DNA from: Rheinheimera sp. 4Y26
GTDB lineage: Bacteria > Pseudomonadota > Gammaproteobacteria > Enterobacterales > Alteromonadaceae
DNA length: 64,000 nucleotides
Assembly (NCBI RefSeq): GCF_025245835.1
Contig: NZ_JAOBWS010000013.1
Location: 1 to 64,000 of the forward strand
Direction: 5' to 3'
The position numbers and the translations under genes are program-made. The notes beneath the pieces were generated by a model. That model was not told the origin of the DNA, made no database searches, and saw nothing but the letters and a program-made list of their open reading frames with translations. Of the stretch, positions 35,537 through 44,327 are shown piece by piece (the first letter of the stretch is position 1; each line of letters starts with the position of its first letter).

Positions 35537-35826
35537 TGTTGCAGGAATTGATGACCGAACATCAGCGGCTGGCCATTTTACGCCTGCTGGCTGAGGATTC
35601 CGGGTATGACCTGAATGAATCCATTTTGCATGATGGTGTGAACGCGCTGGGGCTTGATATCAGCAGGGACCAACTGCGGACGCAATTAGCCTGGCTGAGT
35701 GAGCAGGGCTGTGTGCAGCTTGACAAGGTTGGCTCTGTGCAGGTAGCAAAACTAACCGAACGTGGTTTAGACGCAGCCAATGGCCGTGCCCGCATTCCTG
35801 GGATCAAACGCCCAACGCCAAAATAA
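35536..35826 (+). CDS. Winged-helix phage protein (VpaChn25_0724-like / Mu gp26 position)
   Basis: 96 residues. The winged-helix-like pattern (HQRLAILRLLAEDSGYDLNESILHDG..LRTQLAWLSEQGCVQL..VAKLTERG) matches a small family seen just before the DUF3486 gene in Mu-like phages. It is probably regulatory or part of packaging. It starts directly at the upstream stop. Confidence 0.78.
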   Translation: MLQELMTEHQRLAILRLLAEDSGYDLNESILHDGVNALGLDISRDQLRTQLAWLSEQGCVQLDKVGSVQVAKLTERGLDAANGRARIPGIKRPTPK

Positions 35827-35837
35827 AAGGTGCCCCA

Positions 35838-36419
35838 ATGAATGATAAAGTCACCAGGGGCCGTCGCAGCAAAATCCATCTGTTACCCGAAGAGATCCGG
35901 CGCGAGCTGGACAGCAAGCTGCGTGATGGCCGCCTGACCCAGCAAGATGTGCTGGATTACATCAACGACCTAATTGAACAAAGCCAGTTACCAGAAGAAG
36001 AAAAGACAGAGCTGAAAATAAGCCGTTCTGGCCTGAACCGTTACGCCACTCACTTAGAAACCATCGGCAAAGATATCCGGGAACTGCGCGAAGTCAGTAA
36101 CGCCCTGGTGGCGCAGCTTGGCGACAAACCCACAGGTGATGTCAGCAAGATGATCCTGGAGATTGGCCGCACTCAGTTATTCAAAGCCATGATGCAGCAG
36201 TCCAGCGCTGAGGAAATGGATATTGGTCTGATTAAAGACGCCATGTTAGCCGCCCAGCGACTGGAAGCGGCGGCAATGCAAAGCCATAAGCGTGAAAAAG
36301 AAATCCGGCAGTTGTTTGCAGCTGAAGCGGCCGAAGCTGCTGAAAAGGTAGCGAAACAGGCTGGCTTAACCGCAGATGGTGTGGCTGCTCTTAAACGTGA
36401 AATTTTGGGGATCGCCTGA
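35838..36419 (+). CDS. Small terminase subunit-like protein (DUF3486, Mu gp27)
   Basis: 193 residues with the DUF3486 signature RGRRSKIHLLPEEIRRELDSKLRDGRLTQ. Predicted to recognise DNA for headful packaging together with the large subunit that follows with a TGATG overlap. Helical throughout with a basic N-terminus. Confidence 0.88.
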   Translation: MNDKVTRGRRSKIHLLPEEIRRELDSKLRDGRLTQQDVLDYINDLIEQSQLPEEEKTELKISRSGLNRYATHLETIGKDIRELREVSNALVAQLGDKPTGDVSKMILEIGRTQLFKAMMQQSSAEEMDIGLIKDAMLAAQRLEAAAMQSHKREKEIRQLFAAEAAEAAEKVAKQAGLTADGVAALKREILGIA

Positions 36420-38044
36420 TGAAACTGCCCAATGCTGTTGCCAGCGTGGCTGCCGCTGCAGTGTTAGCAGTAACGCCTATAGCTCAGGCCGTGGCTGAAT
36501 CTGTTGATCATCATGTAAGCCAGCTCAGTCAGTTTAATCCGGCAGAGGTGCTGCTGGGCTACCAAAAACGCTGGGTGGCAGATGAAAGCCCACTCAAAAT
36601 TGCTGAGAAAAGCCGGCGAACTGGTATCACCTGGGCTGAAGCCTGTGATGCCGTATTGTGTGCATCAACGAGGCGTCAGGATGGTGGCTGCAACCATTTT
36701 TATGTGGGCAGCAACAAAGAAATGGCCCGCGAGTTTATTGAAGCGGCTGCCATGTGGGCGCGGGTTTTTAATAAAGCCGGCTCTGAAATTCAGGAAGAAG
36801 TGTTTGTGGACGGTGGTCAGGAAGGCAAAGAGATCCTGACCTTTGTGGTGCATTTTGCCAGTGGTTATAAAATCCAGGCGCTAAGCTCCAATCCATCAAA
36901 CCTGCGTGGTATGCAGGGCAATGTCACCATTGATGAAGCAGCATTCCATGAGCGTCTGGCAGAAGTATTAAAAGCCGCCCTGGCATTGACCATGTGGGGC
37001 AGCAAAGTCCGTTTAATCAGCACTCACAACGGTATTGAAAACCTGTTTAATCAACTGGTGCAGGACAGCCGCGCCGGCAAAAAACGTTATTCGGTGCATA
37101 CCATAACGCTTGATGATGCCTGTAAAGACGGCCTTTATCAGCGTATTTGCCAGACACGCAAACTGCCCTGGACACAGGAAAAAGAAGACGAATGGAAAGC
37201 GGGTTTGTTAAAGGACACCGCGACTGAAGAAGACGCCCTGGAAGAATATTACTGCGTGCCCAAAGCTGGAGCCGGTATCTACCTCAAGCGCACGCTGATA
37301 GAGCGTGCCATGGTCAAAGACCGCAGTATTCCGATTGTGCGTTTTACGGCCCCCAAAGACTTTGAACTGAAATCAGAAGTTGAGCGCCAACGCATTGTCA
37401 GCGAATGGCTTGAAAACAACGTGCTGTATTTACTGGAGCAGTTGCCTAAAGACTGCCGGCATGTTTTTGGTGAAGACTTTGCCCGCAAAGGCGACTTGTC
37501 GGTATTTGTGCCGCTGACTATCCGGCCCGACTTAACCAAACGGGTGCCTTTTGTAGTGGAAATATCCAACGGCACCTATGAAGCACAGCGCCAGATTTTA
37601 ATGTTTATTCTGGAGCGCCTGCCACGCTTTACCGCTTCGGCCTTTGATAGCACCGGTAACGGCGGTTATCTGGCTGAATCTGCCAGGCTGAAATTTGGCA
37701 CTGAAATGGTGGATTGCGTAATGCTGAGCCAAGCCTGGTATCGCGAATGGATGCCCAAGCTTAAAGCTGAGTTTGACGATGGCTTTATCGAAATTCCTCG
37801 CCACCAGGACATCATCGACGATCTTTGCAAAATCCAGATGAGAAACGGTGTGCCGCAAATTGAAAAAGGATCCGGCAAGGGGAGTGATGGCCAGCAGCGC
37901 CACGGCGACTTTGCAGTAGCTCTTGCCATGGCCGTGCGCGCCAGCTGGATGGAAGGCGGCGAAATCGACTTTACCTCTATTACAGCACTCACTCAAAACA
38001 AAGATGCCCCCTCAGAAATGCAATCCGCAGCAGGATGTTGGTAA
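36419..38044 (+). CDS. Large terminase subunit (Mu gp28-like)
   Basis: 541 residues. ATPase motifs: an adenine-binding/Walker A-like EKSRRTGITWAE near residue 65, Walker B around GNVTIDEAAFHE near residue 170, coupling motif LISTHNG, and nuclease-domain acidic residues (FGEDFARKGDLS, TAFDSTGNGGYL-like). It packages DNA starting at the prophage ends. The first 28 residues are hydrophobic and alanine-rich, resembling a signal peptide, which is unusual for a terminase; no later ATG precedes the ATPase core. Confidence 0.9.
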   Translation: MKLPNAVASVAAAAVLAVTPIAQAVAESVDHHVSQLSQFNPAEVLLGYQKRWVADESPLKIAEKSRRTGITWAEACDAVLCASTRRQDGGCNHFYVGSNKEMAREFIEAAAMWARVFNKAGSEIQEEVFVDGGQEGKEILTFVVHFASGYKIQALSSNPSNLRGMQGNVTIDEAAFHERLAEVLKAALALTMWGSKVRLISTHNGIENLFNQLVQDSRAGKKRYSVHTITLDDACKDGLYQRICQTRKLPWTQEKEDEWKAGLLKDTATEEDALEEYYCVPKAGAGIYLKRTLIERAMVKDRSIPIVRFTAPKDFELKSEVERQRIVSEWLENNVLYLLEQLPKDCRHVFGEDFARKGDLSVFVPLTIRPDLTKRVPFVVEISNGTYEAQRQILMFILERLPRFTASAFDSTGNGGYLAESARLKFGTEMVDCVMLSQAWYREWMPKLKAEFDDGFIEIPRHQDIIDDLCKIQMRNGVPQIEKGSGKGSDGQQRHGDFAVALAMAVRASWMEGGEIDFTSITALTQNKDAPSEMQSAAGCW

Positions 38045-39615
38045 TGCAAACAGATAAAAATGGCACCACGTACCGGGTGCGCGAAAAACAGAAACAAACC
38101 GATAACAGCCCACGCATTATGCAGTTGCGCCGCGAGTTCGCTGAGCATCCAAGCCGTGGTTTAACGCCTGTTACCCTTGCGGCCATTATGACCGACGCCG
38201 AGCAGGGCAATTTGCTGGGCCAGTGTTACCTGGCTGAAGATGTTGAAGAAAAAGACGGCCATATCTATGCCGAATTGTTTAAACGCCGGATGGCGTTAAC
38301 CAGTGTGCCTTTCAGAGTAGAGCCACCCCGTAATGCCAGCGCCCAGGAAAAGAAAGACGCTGCCAATTACAACGATGTGCTGACCGATATCCCTAACTTT
38401 GAAGATGTGCTGTTTAACATGGCCGACGGCATATTGAAGGGTTTTAGCAATATAGAGTTTCACTGGGAGCGGTATCACGACTTCCGGTTGCCGGCTGATT
38501 TTCAGCACCGGCCTGCCACCTGGTTTCAGTTGTCGCCGCATAATCAGGATAAGCTGGTGCTTCGAAATGGCACGGTTGAAGGCGAAGCCCTTGAGCCGTT
38601 TGGCTGGATCCAACACCGGCATGCTGCCAAAAGTGGCTATGTGGCAAGGTCTGGTCTTATCCGGCAACTTGCCTGGCCCTTTATCTTTAAAAATTACTCA
38701 GTGCGCGATTTAGCTGAGTTCTTAGAGATTTATGGTATTCCGATCCGCATTGGTAAATATCCGGCAGGCGCTAGCCCCGATGAAAAGAACCGGTTGCTGC
38801 AGGCTGTGTGGAGTGTTGGCCATAACAGCGCCGGCATTATGCCCAAAGGCATGGAAATGGACTTTATTGAAGCGGCCAAAGGCGGTGGTGAGCCGTTTAT
38901 GACCATGATGTCTTGGTGTGAGCGTATTCAATCCAAGGTGATTTTAGGTCAGACGCTAACGGCTCAGGTCGATAGTTCCGGCAGTCAAGCCCTGGGCAAT
39001 GTGCATAACGAAGTGCGGCTGGATATCCGCAACCATGACTTACGCCAGCTGGCCAGCACGCTTAACCGCGATTTGCTTTGGCCTATGCATATGCTCAATG
39101 GCAAGTCTTATAACGGCGATCCACGCCGGTTGCCGCAAATTAAGTTTGATATTGAAGAAGCTGAAGACATTAAGCTCTTTAGCGAATCATTACCGGCCTT
39201 GGTTGGCCTGGGTATGAAAATCCCTTCAGCCTGGGCACATGGCAAATTGTCTATCCCACAGGCAGAAAATGGCGAAGCAGTGCTGGGCGTCGCTGCAGCA
39301 CCTGCAGTGCCTGCGCCTTCAGATAAAACAGCTGCACTGCGGTTAGCCATTGCCAGCCTGAAAGCAGAAGTCCCGGAAAAGGATTTAGCCGACCAGTTTG
39401 CGGCGCAGTTGAGAGTAAAGTCAGCGCCGGTAATGCAAAAGCTATTAAAACCGGTAGAAGAGTTAGTGGCCAACGCCACAAGTCTGGAAGATTTGCTGCA
39501 ACAGCTGCTTCAACTTGAAGGTAAGCTGGATGAGTCTGAACTTGCCGAAGTGATGCAACTGGCGCTCAGTACTGCTGAATTGGCGGGCCGTTTTGATGTT
39601 GCTGCAGGTAACTGA
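38044..39615 (+). CDS. Portal protein (DUF935, Mu gp29-like)
   Basis: 523 residues from ATG 38044 (AGGA seven bases upstream); ATG 38035 is also in frame. DUF935 hallmarks include FEDVLFNMADGILKGFSNIEFHW and YGIPIRIGKYPAGAS. It forms the dodecameric vertex for DNA entry. The Ala/Glu-rich C-terminus may bind scaffold. Confidence 0.92.
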   Translation: MQTDKNGTTYRVREKQKQTDNSPRIMQLRREFAEHPSRGLTPVTLAAIMTDAEQGNLLGQCYLAEDVEEKDGHIYAELFKRRMALTSVPFRVEPPRNASAQEKKDAANYNDVLTDIPNFEDVLFNMADGILKGFSNIEFHWERYHDFRLPADFQHRPATWFQLSPHNQDKLVLRNGTVEGEALEPFGWIQHRHAAKSGYVARSGLIRQLAWPFIFKNYSVRDLAEFLEIYGIPIRIGKYPAGASPDEKNRLLQAVWSVGHNSAGIMPKGMEMDFIEAAKGGGEPFMTMMSWCERIQSKVILGQTLTAQVDSSGSQALGNVHNEVRLDIRNHDLRQLASTLNRDLLWPMHMLNGKSYNGDPRRLPQIKFDIEEAEDIKLFSESLPALVGLGMKIPSAWAHGKLSIPQAENGEAVLGVAAAPAVPAPSDKTAALRLAIASLKAEVPEKDLADQFAAQLRVKSAPVMQKLLKPVEELVANATSLEDLLQQLLQLEGKLDESELAEVMQLALSTAELAGRFDVAAGN

Positions 39616-41042
39616 TGGCAGCAGTAAAACCAACAGCCCATTACGGCAGCCTGCCATTTAAAGAGGCCATTGCCTATTTCAGGGCAAAGCTCAACCTGCC
39701 AAGTGAGCGCTGGGCTGATGTTTGGCGTGAACAGCATGACGCCGCCTTTATGGTAGCTGGTGCAATGAAGTCAGACTTACTGGCCGATTTACGCCAGGCG
39801 GTTGATGCAGCAATAGCGGAAGGGCGCAGTTTAAAGTGGTTTCAAAGCGAGTTTAAAAACATTGTTAAACGCACTGGCTGGGAGCATAACGGTGATGCTG
39901 CCTGGCGGGCGCGGGTTATTTACGATACCAACATGCGCCAGGCTTATAACGCCGGCCGTTACCAGCAACTGCAGCAGTTCGAGTTCTGGCGATATGTGCA
40001 TGGCGATAGCCGTTACCCAAGGCCGGACCATCAAAAACACCACAACTTGGTACTGCCTAAAACAGCAGCTTTTTGGCAGATATGGTTTCCGCAAAATGGC
40101 TGGGGCTGTAAATGCAAAGTCATTGGCGAGACAAAACAAAGCATTGAACGCAAAGGTTTAAAGGTATCTAACGAGCCGGAAATTCCTATGCGGGATTGGG
40201 TTGATAAAAAGACCGGCGAAGTTCACCAGGTGCCAAAAGGCATTGATCCAGGCTTTGACTATGCGCCCGGAGCCAGCAAGCCAAGCGAACAAATCAAACA
40301 GCAGTTGGCCGATAAACAACCTCTTGCTGAGCGCTTACCAGAACGTCTGGCACCATCAGCTTTTAGCACTGTACCTGGTGTGAATATCCATCGTCTGAAT
40401 GAAAAGCTGACCGAACTTGCAGCAACCTCAGCTGGCCCGCAAGTACAGCAGCTGTCGCAGTTCCTGCACAAACACGATATTAAAACGCTGTTTATCACTC
40501 AGGCGCAGATGAATCCAAAGGCGATAGCGCCGACCAAGATATTGTCTGATGTTAATGATTACCTGGACGCAAAGACGGAGTTTCACCCTCTGCAGCGCTT
40601 AACCACCAAAGGTTACTTATATGCCAATGGGTTTACCTCAAGGAGTTTTAATCATGTAGTTGTCAAAACAAACGCTGGCAACGCTTTAAGCAGGGCTGCA
40701 ATTAATGAAATGCGCCGGGCTGTGGATTTGGCAATTATTAATAAACAGAGCGACAAAGCAGCCTGGACTTTATCCGATATCATCAGAAAGCAGGTGACAG
40801 ATGGTAGCGACGGCGCGGTGCTGTCGGATTGGCTCCATGAAATGGGCCATCAGTTGCACTACAAAACCGGACTAGCAAAAAGCGGTATCTCTGACTGGGT
40901 GACGGTTTACAGCACCGAAAACTTTAAAGAGTGGCATGCAGAGCACTTTGTTATGTGGCTTTTAAACCGTAAAGCACTGGCGGCCTGGCGTGAAGATGTT
41001 GCACTATACTTTGACCAATTAATGAAACAGGCGTTGAACTGA
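39615..41042 (+). CDS. MuF head morphogenesis protein with C-terminal HExxH (zincin-like) domain
   Basis: 475 residues. The N-terminal half carries the MuF domain: RARVIYDTNMRQAYNAGRY, WRYVHGDSRYPRPDHQ and NGWGCKCKV. The C-terminal half (about 250-475) is not in Mu F and has HEMGH at residues 408-412 plus a downstream EWHAEHF (Glu439, Glu443), the layout of a zinc metallopeptidase. MuF proteins with variable C-terminal toxin domains are known in temperate phages, so this is probably a MuF polymorphic toxin injected with the genome; the activity is inferred. A 90-residue gene follows and may encode immunity. Confidence 0.85.
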   Translation: MAAVKPTAHYGSLPFKEAIAYFRAKLNLPSERWADVWREQHDAAFMVAGAMKSDLLADLRQAVDAAIAEGRSLKWFQSEFKNIVKRTGWEHNGDAAWRARVIYDTNMRQAYNAGRYQQLQQFEFWRYVHGDSRYPRPDHQKHHNLVLPKTAAFWQIWFPQNGWGCKCKVIGETKQSIERKGLKVSNEPEIPMRDWVDKKTGEVHQVPKGIDPGFDYAPGASKPSEQIKQQLADKQPLAERLPERLAPSAFSTVPGVNIHRLNEKLTELAATSAGPQVQQLSQFLHKHDIKTLFITQAQMNPKAIAPTKILSDVNDYLDAKTEFHPLQRLTTKGYLYANGFTSRSFNHVVVKTNAGNALSRAAINEMRRAVDLAIINKQSDKAAWTLSDIIRKQVTDGSDGAVLSDWLHEMGHQLHYKTGLAKSGISDWVTVYSTENFKEWHAEHFVMWLLNRKALAAWREDVALYFDQLMKQALN

Positions 41043-41314
41043 TGTCGATAGAAGACGCGATTAAAAAGGCAATGGCCGGTGATTTTGGCCCTCAGGAAAA
41101 AACGCCTGTGTCAGACAAGGCCCGTGAGATATTCCGCTCAGAAAGACCATTTAAGGAGCGGTGGGATTTGATCTCAGCGCTTGAAGCTGAGCTTGACCAA
41201 GCCAATAAAGAAGACTGCTCCCGTTATGGCAGTATCATTGAAGGCATGCATGCTGATGCAGAAACTGCCGAAGATATCCGTTATATGAATGCGGAGGCAA
41301 GTTGGCAGGAATAA
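41042..41314 (+). CDS. Small protein after the MuF-zincin gene, candidate immunity or morphogenesis factor
   Basis: 90 acidic residues (EKTPVSDKAREIF, SALEAELDQANKEDCSRYGSIIEGMHADAETAED). The start overlaps the MuF stop (TGATG). No family is recognised. The place directly behind a putative toxin domain and the acidic charge make it a candidate inhibitor, but a structural role cannot be excluded. Confidence 0.6.
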   Translation: MSIEDAIKKAMAGDFGPQEKTPVSDKAREIFRSERPFKERWDLISALEAELDQANKEDCSRYGSIIEGMHADAETAEDIRYMNAEASWQE

Positions 41315-41748
41315 CCTTTTCAGCTCAGCTTACTGGTGTATCTGAGTTAGTCGACACACTCAATAAACTGATGGCCAACACGAAGAACCTGCATCCGGCT
41401 CTGGCTCAGGTTGGTGAATATCTGCTGGAGTCTCACCAGGCACGCTTTCAACTGGAAGTTGCACCGGATGGCACCCCATGGGCACCACTGGCACCAGAAA
41501 CTTTAGCCCGCAAAAAAGGTGAAGACAGGATCCTGCAGGACCAAGGCACACTGCGTGACACCTTAAGTTATGACGTCAGTGCCAATGAGCTGTTTTTTGG
41601 CTCCAATCTGGAATATGCAGCAACCCATCAATTTGGCCGTGAAGAGGATGGCATTGAAGCCAGACCTTTTATCGGCTTTAGCGAAGGCCCATGGCAAGAT
41701 AGTGTGGAAATCTTGGTGATTTTACGGGAACACCTTACCAATCGTTAA
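41302..41748 (+). CDS. Phage virion morphogenesis protein (Mu gpG-like)
   Basis: 148 residues from TTG 41302, supported by a perfect GGAGG five to six bases upstream. The core APDGTPWAPLAPETLARKKG..ILQDQGTLRDTLSY..YAATHQFG defines the gpG/tail-completion family. It joins head and tail. The 3' flank has an inverted repeat AAAACGCC/GGCGTTTT (41748-41806) that may end the operon before the KAP gene. Confidence 0.9.
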   Translation: MAGITFSAQLTGVSELVDTLNKLMANTKNLHPALAQVGEYLLESHQARFQLEVAPDGTPWAPLAPETLARKKGEDRILQDQGTLRDTLSYDVSANELFFGSNLEYAATHQFGREEDGIEARPFIGFSEGPWQDSVEILVILREHLTNR

Positions 41749-41864
41749 AAACGCCTGTATCGTGTTTACAGCCTCTTTATCTTAAGTGTTGGCATAATGG
41801 CGTTTTGTTGGAATTAATGCGGCTGACGTCGATTTAAATGGTCTTTAAACGATAGGATGTTGAA

Positions 41865-43130
41865 ATGGATGATTCGGGAATTGTTGATGTATATGACCGC
41901 AGTGATTTTGCATCGACGTTGGTCAATATAGTCACTTCAAAAGTTGAAAGTCCATTTTGTATCGGACTAGATGCCAAATGGGGAAATGGTAAAACGGCGT
42001 TTGTTAATTACTTTTTGAAACCAGCATCAGATAGCATAACTCTGCCAATTGTTATATTTGATTGCTTTGAGCAAGAAAGGTCAGGTGATCCATTCATCAG
42101 CATAACTCAGCATATACTTCAGGCTTTTCCCCAAAATTCAAAGGTTGATATTCACGACGCTCGGGAAAAAGTGGTCATGACGGCAAAAAAAGTTGCGTCT
42201 GCAAGTGGGGCAATTCTTTTTAAGGCATTGGCAAGGACTGTACTTAGGCAAGATGCAGATGAAGTTTTGAATACGTTTTTAAATGAAGAACAAGCAAAAA
42301 TCATAAGTGATGAAACAACTGTTGCCATGGAGAATTACGTATCCGAGAAGCTGAGAAATGGATTGCAAGAAAAAGCTGCAAAGGAGAGTTTTCGGACTGC
42401 AGTTTTAGAGTTAGCTGAGAAATTATCGAAACATGGCAAAATTTTAGTTGTAATCGATGAACTTGATAGATGCCGTCCCGAATTTGCTTTAGAAGTTTTG
42501 GAATCAACTAAACATATTTTGAACGCAAAAGGTTTAGTGTTTGTCATTGCATACCATAAAGAGCAAATGCACACACTAATCAGACATCAATTTGGTAGTG
42601 ATATAGATGCTGGTCAATATCTTCACAAATTCATTAATCTAGATTTAATACTGCCTATTACCAAAATTAGAGATAGTGATACTCATTTTGGAAGCTTAGT
42701 GAAACAGTTTTTCCGGCCATTCACCATCAATGAACGGACTGTCGCGGAATTCAGCAGCATCCTTAGAACCTTGAATATTTTTTACTCATTTGAGGCTCGA
42801 ACAATTGAAAAAATATGCACCACTTTCGCTTTGTGTGAGGGAGGCAGGTTAGACCTTAGGCTTCAAATACTAATCGTAGTTTGGTCTATTAAGCATCCTG
42901 ATTTATTCAAATTAATTTTGCTTGGGACTTCCTTTCCACCAGAAGCTACTCAAGAACTGATGATTGAACCAATTTCTAAACTTCTCAATTTTGAGAGAAG
43001 CCAAAGCCCTATGGACCCTATCGCTCCAGCAACCTACATCAACACATTACTTGCAGGAACTAATGGAAATGACATAAGCCATTTCAATCGTGTTTGTCAT
43101 TTTGCAAATTTAGTAAATCAATACAAATAA
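41865..43130 (+). CDS. KAP-family P-loop NTPase, prophage cargo
   Basis: 421 residues. Walker A KWGNGKTAF near residue 38, Walker B ILVVIDELDRCRP near residue 200, and the KAP-like FVIAYHKEQMHTLI and GQYLHKFINLDLILPI segments. No obvious membrane insertion, unlike many KAP NTPases. AT-rich with its own 116-bp leader and a terminator, and it interrupts the structural operon. KAP NTPases are frequent in anti-phage systems, so a superinfection-defence role is plausible but unproven. Confidence 0.82.
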   Translation: MDDSGIVDVYDRSDFASTLVNIVTSKVESPFCIGLDAKWGNGKTAFVNYFLKPASDSITLPIVIFDCFEQERSGDPFISITQHILQAFPQNSKVDIHDAREKVVMTAKKVASASGAILFKALARTVLRQDADEVLNTFLNEEQAKIISDETTVAMENYVSEKLRNGLQEKAAKESFRTAVLELAEKLSKHGKILVVIDELDRCRPEFALEVLESTKHILNAKGLVFVIAYHKEQMHTLIRHQFGSDIDAGQYLHKFINLDLILPITKIRDSDTHFGSLVKQFFRPFTINERTVAEFSSILRTLNIFYSFEARTIEKICTTFALCEGGRLDLRLQILIVVWSIKHPDLFKLILLGTSFPPEATQELMIEPISKLLNFERSQSPMDPIAPATYINTLLAGTNGNDISHFNRVCHFANLVNQYK

Positions 43131-43177
43131 CTAGCAAACTGCTTTAATCAGAAAACTGAATAAATGCGATCAAAATC

Positions 43178-43207
43178 AGCCCAGTGAGTTATTAACCCTG
43201 GGCTTTT
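43178..43207 (+). terminator. Terminator after the KAP gene
   Basis: AGCCCA (43178-43183) pairs with TGGGCT (43199-43204), loop 15 nt, followed by TTTTA that merges with the protease start codon. It isolates the KAP unit from the head genes. Confidence 0.6.
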
Positions 43208-44323
43208 ATGTTTTCCAAATCCGCTTTATCCATCGCTGTTTTATCTGCTGCCGGTAGCACCAGTCCGCTGGGTTATGCCGTTCTGACGGCAGAGCTTGCC
43301 GGTGGTGACGATTGGGCACAGTTGCTACCAGATGGCGAGTTTTCCGCAGTTGATGGCCGCCCGCATGATGTTCCTGGCGGCAAGTGGCGCATGAATGCCC
43401 AGGTGGCAGAACGCCTGATTGCCCAAGCTGCCCTTCGCAAAAATGACCTGCTGATCGACTACGAACACCAAACCTTAACAGCTGCCGAAAAAGGTATCCA
43501 GGCACCGGCATCCGGCTGGTTCCGTGCAATGGAGTACCGGCCAGGCAAAGGGCTTTATATCAAGCCCAGCTGGACCCCAAAAGCTCAGGCGTTTATTGAC
43601 GGCAAAGAGTATCGCTATCTTTCGGCTGTGTTCCCTTACGACACCACCACTGGCGAGCCAACAGCAATTCTGATGGCGGCGCTAACCAACAATCCTGGCG
43701 CTGACGGAATGGAGGCGCTTGCCTCTCTCGCGGCCCGGTTTGAACAACCCAACCACGGAGATAAAACCATGTCCGATTTGCTGATCCAGCTTTTGGCAAA
43801 GCTTGGCATTGAGCTAAAAGCAGGGGACACCCTGACCGATGCTCAAGCCCAGACTGCGCTGGATGCTGTTAACGACTTGCAGGCCAAAGCAGGCAACGTT
43901 GCTGCCTTAACTGCAAAAATTGAAACCCTTGAATCTGCCGGCGCCGGAAATATCGACCTTGCGCAATACGTGCCCATTGCACAGTACAACGCCGCTATTG
44001 GCCAGGTTGCAGCACTGACAGCTACCACGGCCAGCTTAACCGTTGAGCAAGTAATTGCTCAGGCTGAAAAGGACGGCAAGCTCATTTTGGCCTCAGAAAA
44101 AGATTACCTGGTAAGCCTGGGTAAACAAAATATGGCCGCGCTTACGGCACAGCTTAATGCCCGCCCTGTGATTGCTGCATTAACCGCAAAACAATCCGAG
44201 CAACGCAGCAAGCCGGATGCCCAGGACAAATCACCGGTAGCGGCTTTAACCGCTGACCAGAAATTAATTGCGGACCAGATTGGCGTCTCACATGACGAGC
44301 TGGCCAAGGAATTAGGAGCTTAA
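43208..44323 (+). CDS. Head maturation protease/scaffold (Mu gpI-like)
   Basis: 371 residues. The N-terminal protease half has WAQLLPDGEFSAVDGRP, LLIDYEHQT and APASGWFRAMEYRPGKGLY, as in Mu gpI. The C-terminal half is Ala/Gln-rich scaffold. An internal in-frame ATG at 43769 with CGGAG eight bases upstream would give a separate scaffold like Mu gpZ. The start ATG lies inside the terminator tail, so the ribosome binding site (CCCTGGG) is weak. Confidence 0.9.
   Translation: MFSKSALSIAVLSAAGSTSPLGYAVLTAELAGGDDWAQLLPDGEFSAVDGRPHDVPGGKWRMNAQVAERLIAQAALRKNDLLIDYEHQTLTAAEKGIQAPASGWFRAMEYRPGKGLYIKPSWTPKAQAFIDGKEYRYLSAVFPYDTTTGEPTAILMAALTNNPGADGMEALASLAARFEQPNHGDKTMSDLLIQLLAKLGIELKAGDTLTDAQAQTALDAVNDLQAKAGNVAALTAKIETLESAGAGNIDLAQYVPIAQYNAAIGQVAALTATTASLTVEQVIAQAEKDGKLILASEKDYLVSLGKQNMAALTAQLNARPVIAALTAKQSEQRSKPDAQDKSPVAALTADQKLIADQIGVSHDELAKELGA
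43769..44323 (+). CDS. Internal-start scaffold protein (Mu gpZ-like)
   Basis: 184-residue C-terminal part of the protease gene read from its own ATG. CGGAG (43756-43760) gives a good ribosome binding site in a stretch that is otherwise coding. Beginning MSDLLIQLLAKLGIELKAGD, the protein is helical and Ala-rich. Mu uses the same nested I/Z arrangement. Confidence 0.65.
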   Translation: MSDLLIQLLAKLGIELKAGDTLTDAQAQTALDAVNDLQAKAGNVAALTAKIETLESAGAGNIDLAQYVPIAQYNAAIGQVAALTATTASLTVEQVIAQAEKDGKLILASEKDYLVSLGKQNMAALTAQLNARPVIAALTAKQSEQRSKPDAQDKSPVAALTADQKLIADQIGVSHDELAKELGA

Positions 44324-44327
44324 GCAC

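Noticed and set aside
41748-41806. AAAACGCC/GGCGTTTT inverted repeat as a mobile-element end of the KAP cargo
   Set aside because: No matching repeat is seen on the far side of the KAP gene near 43131-43207; a terminator or cruciform is simpler.
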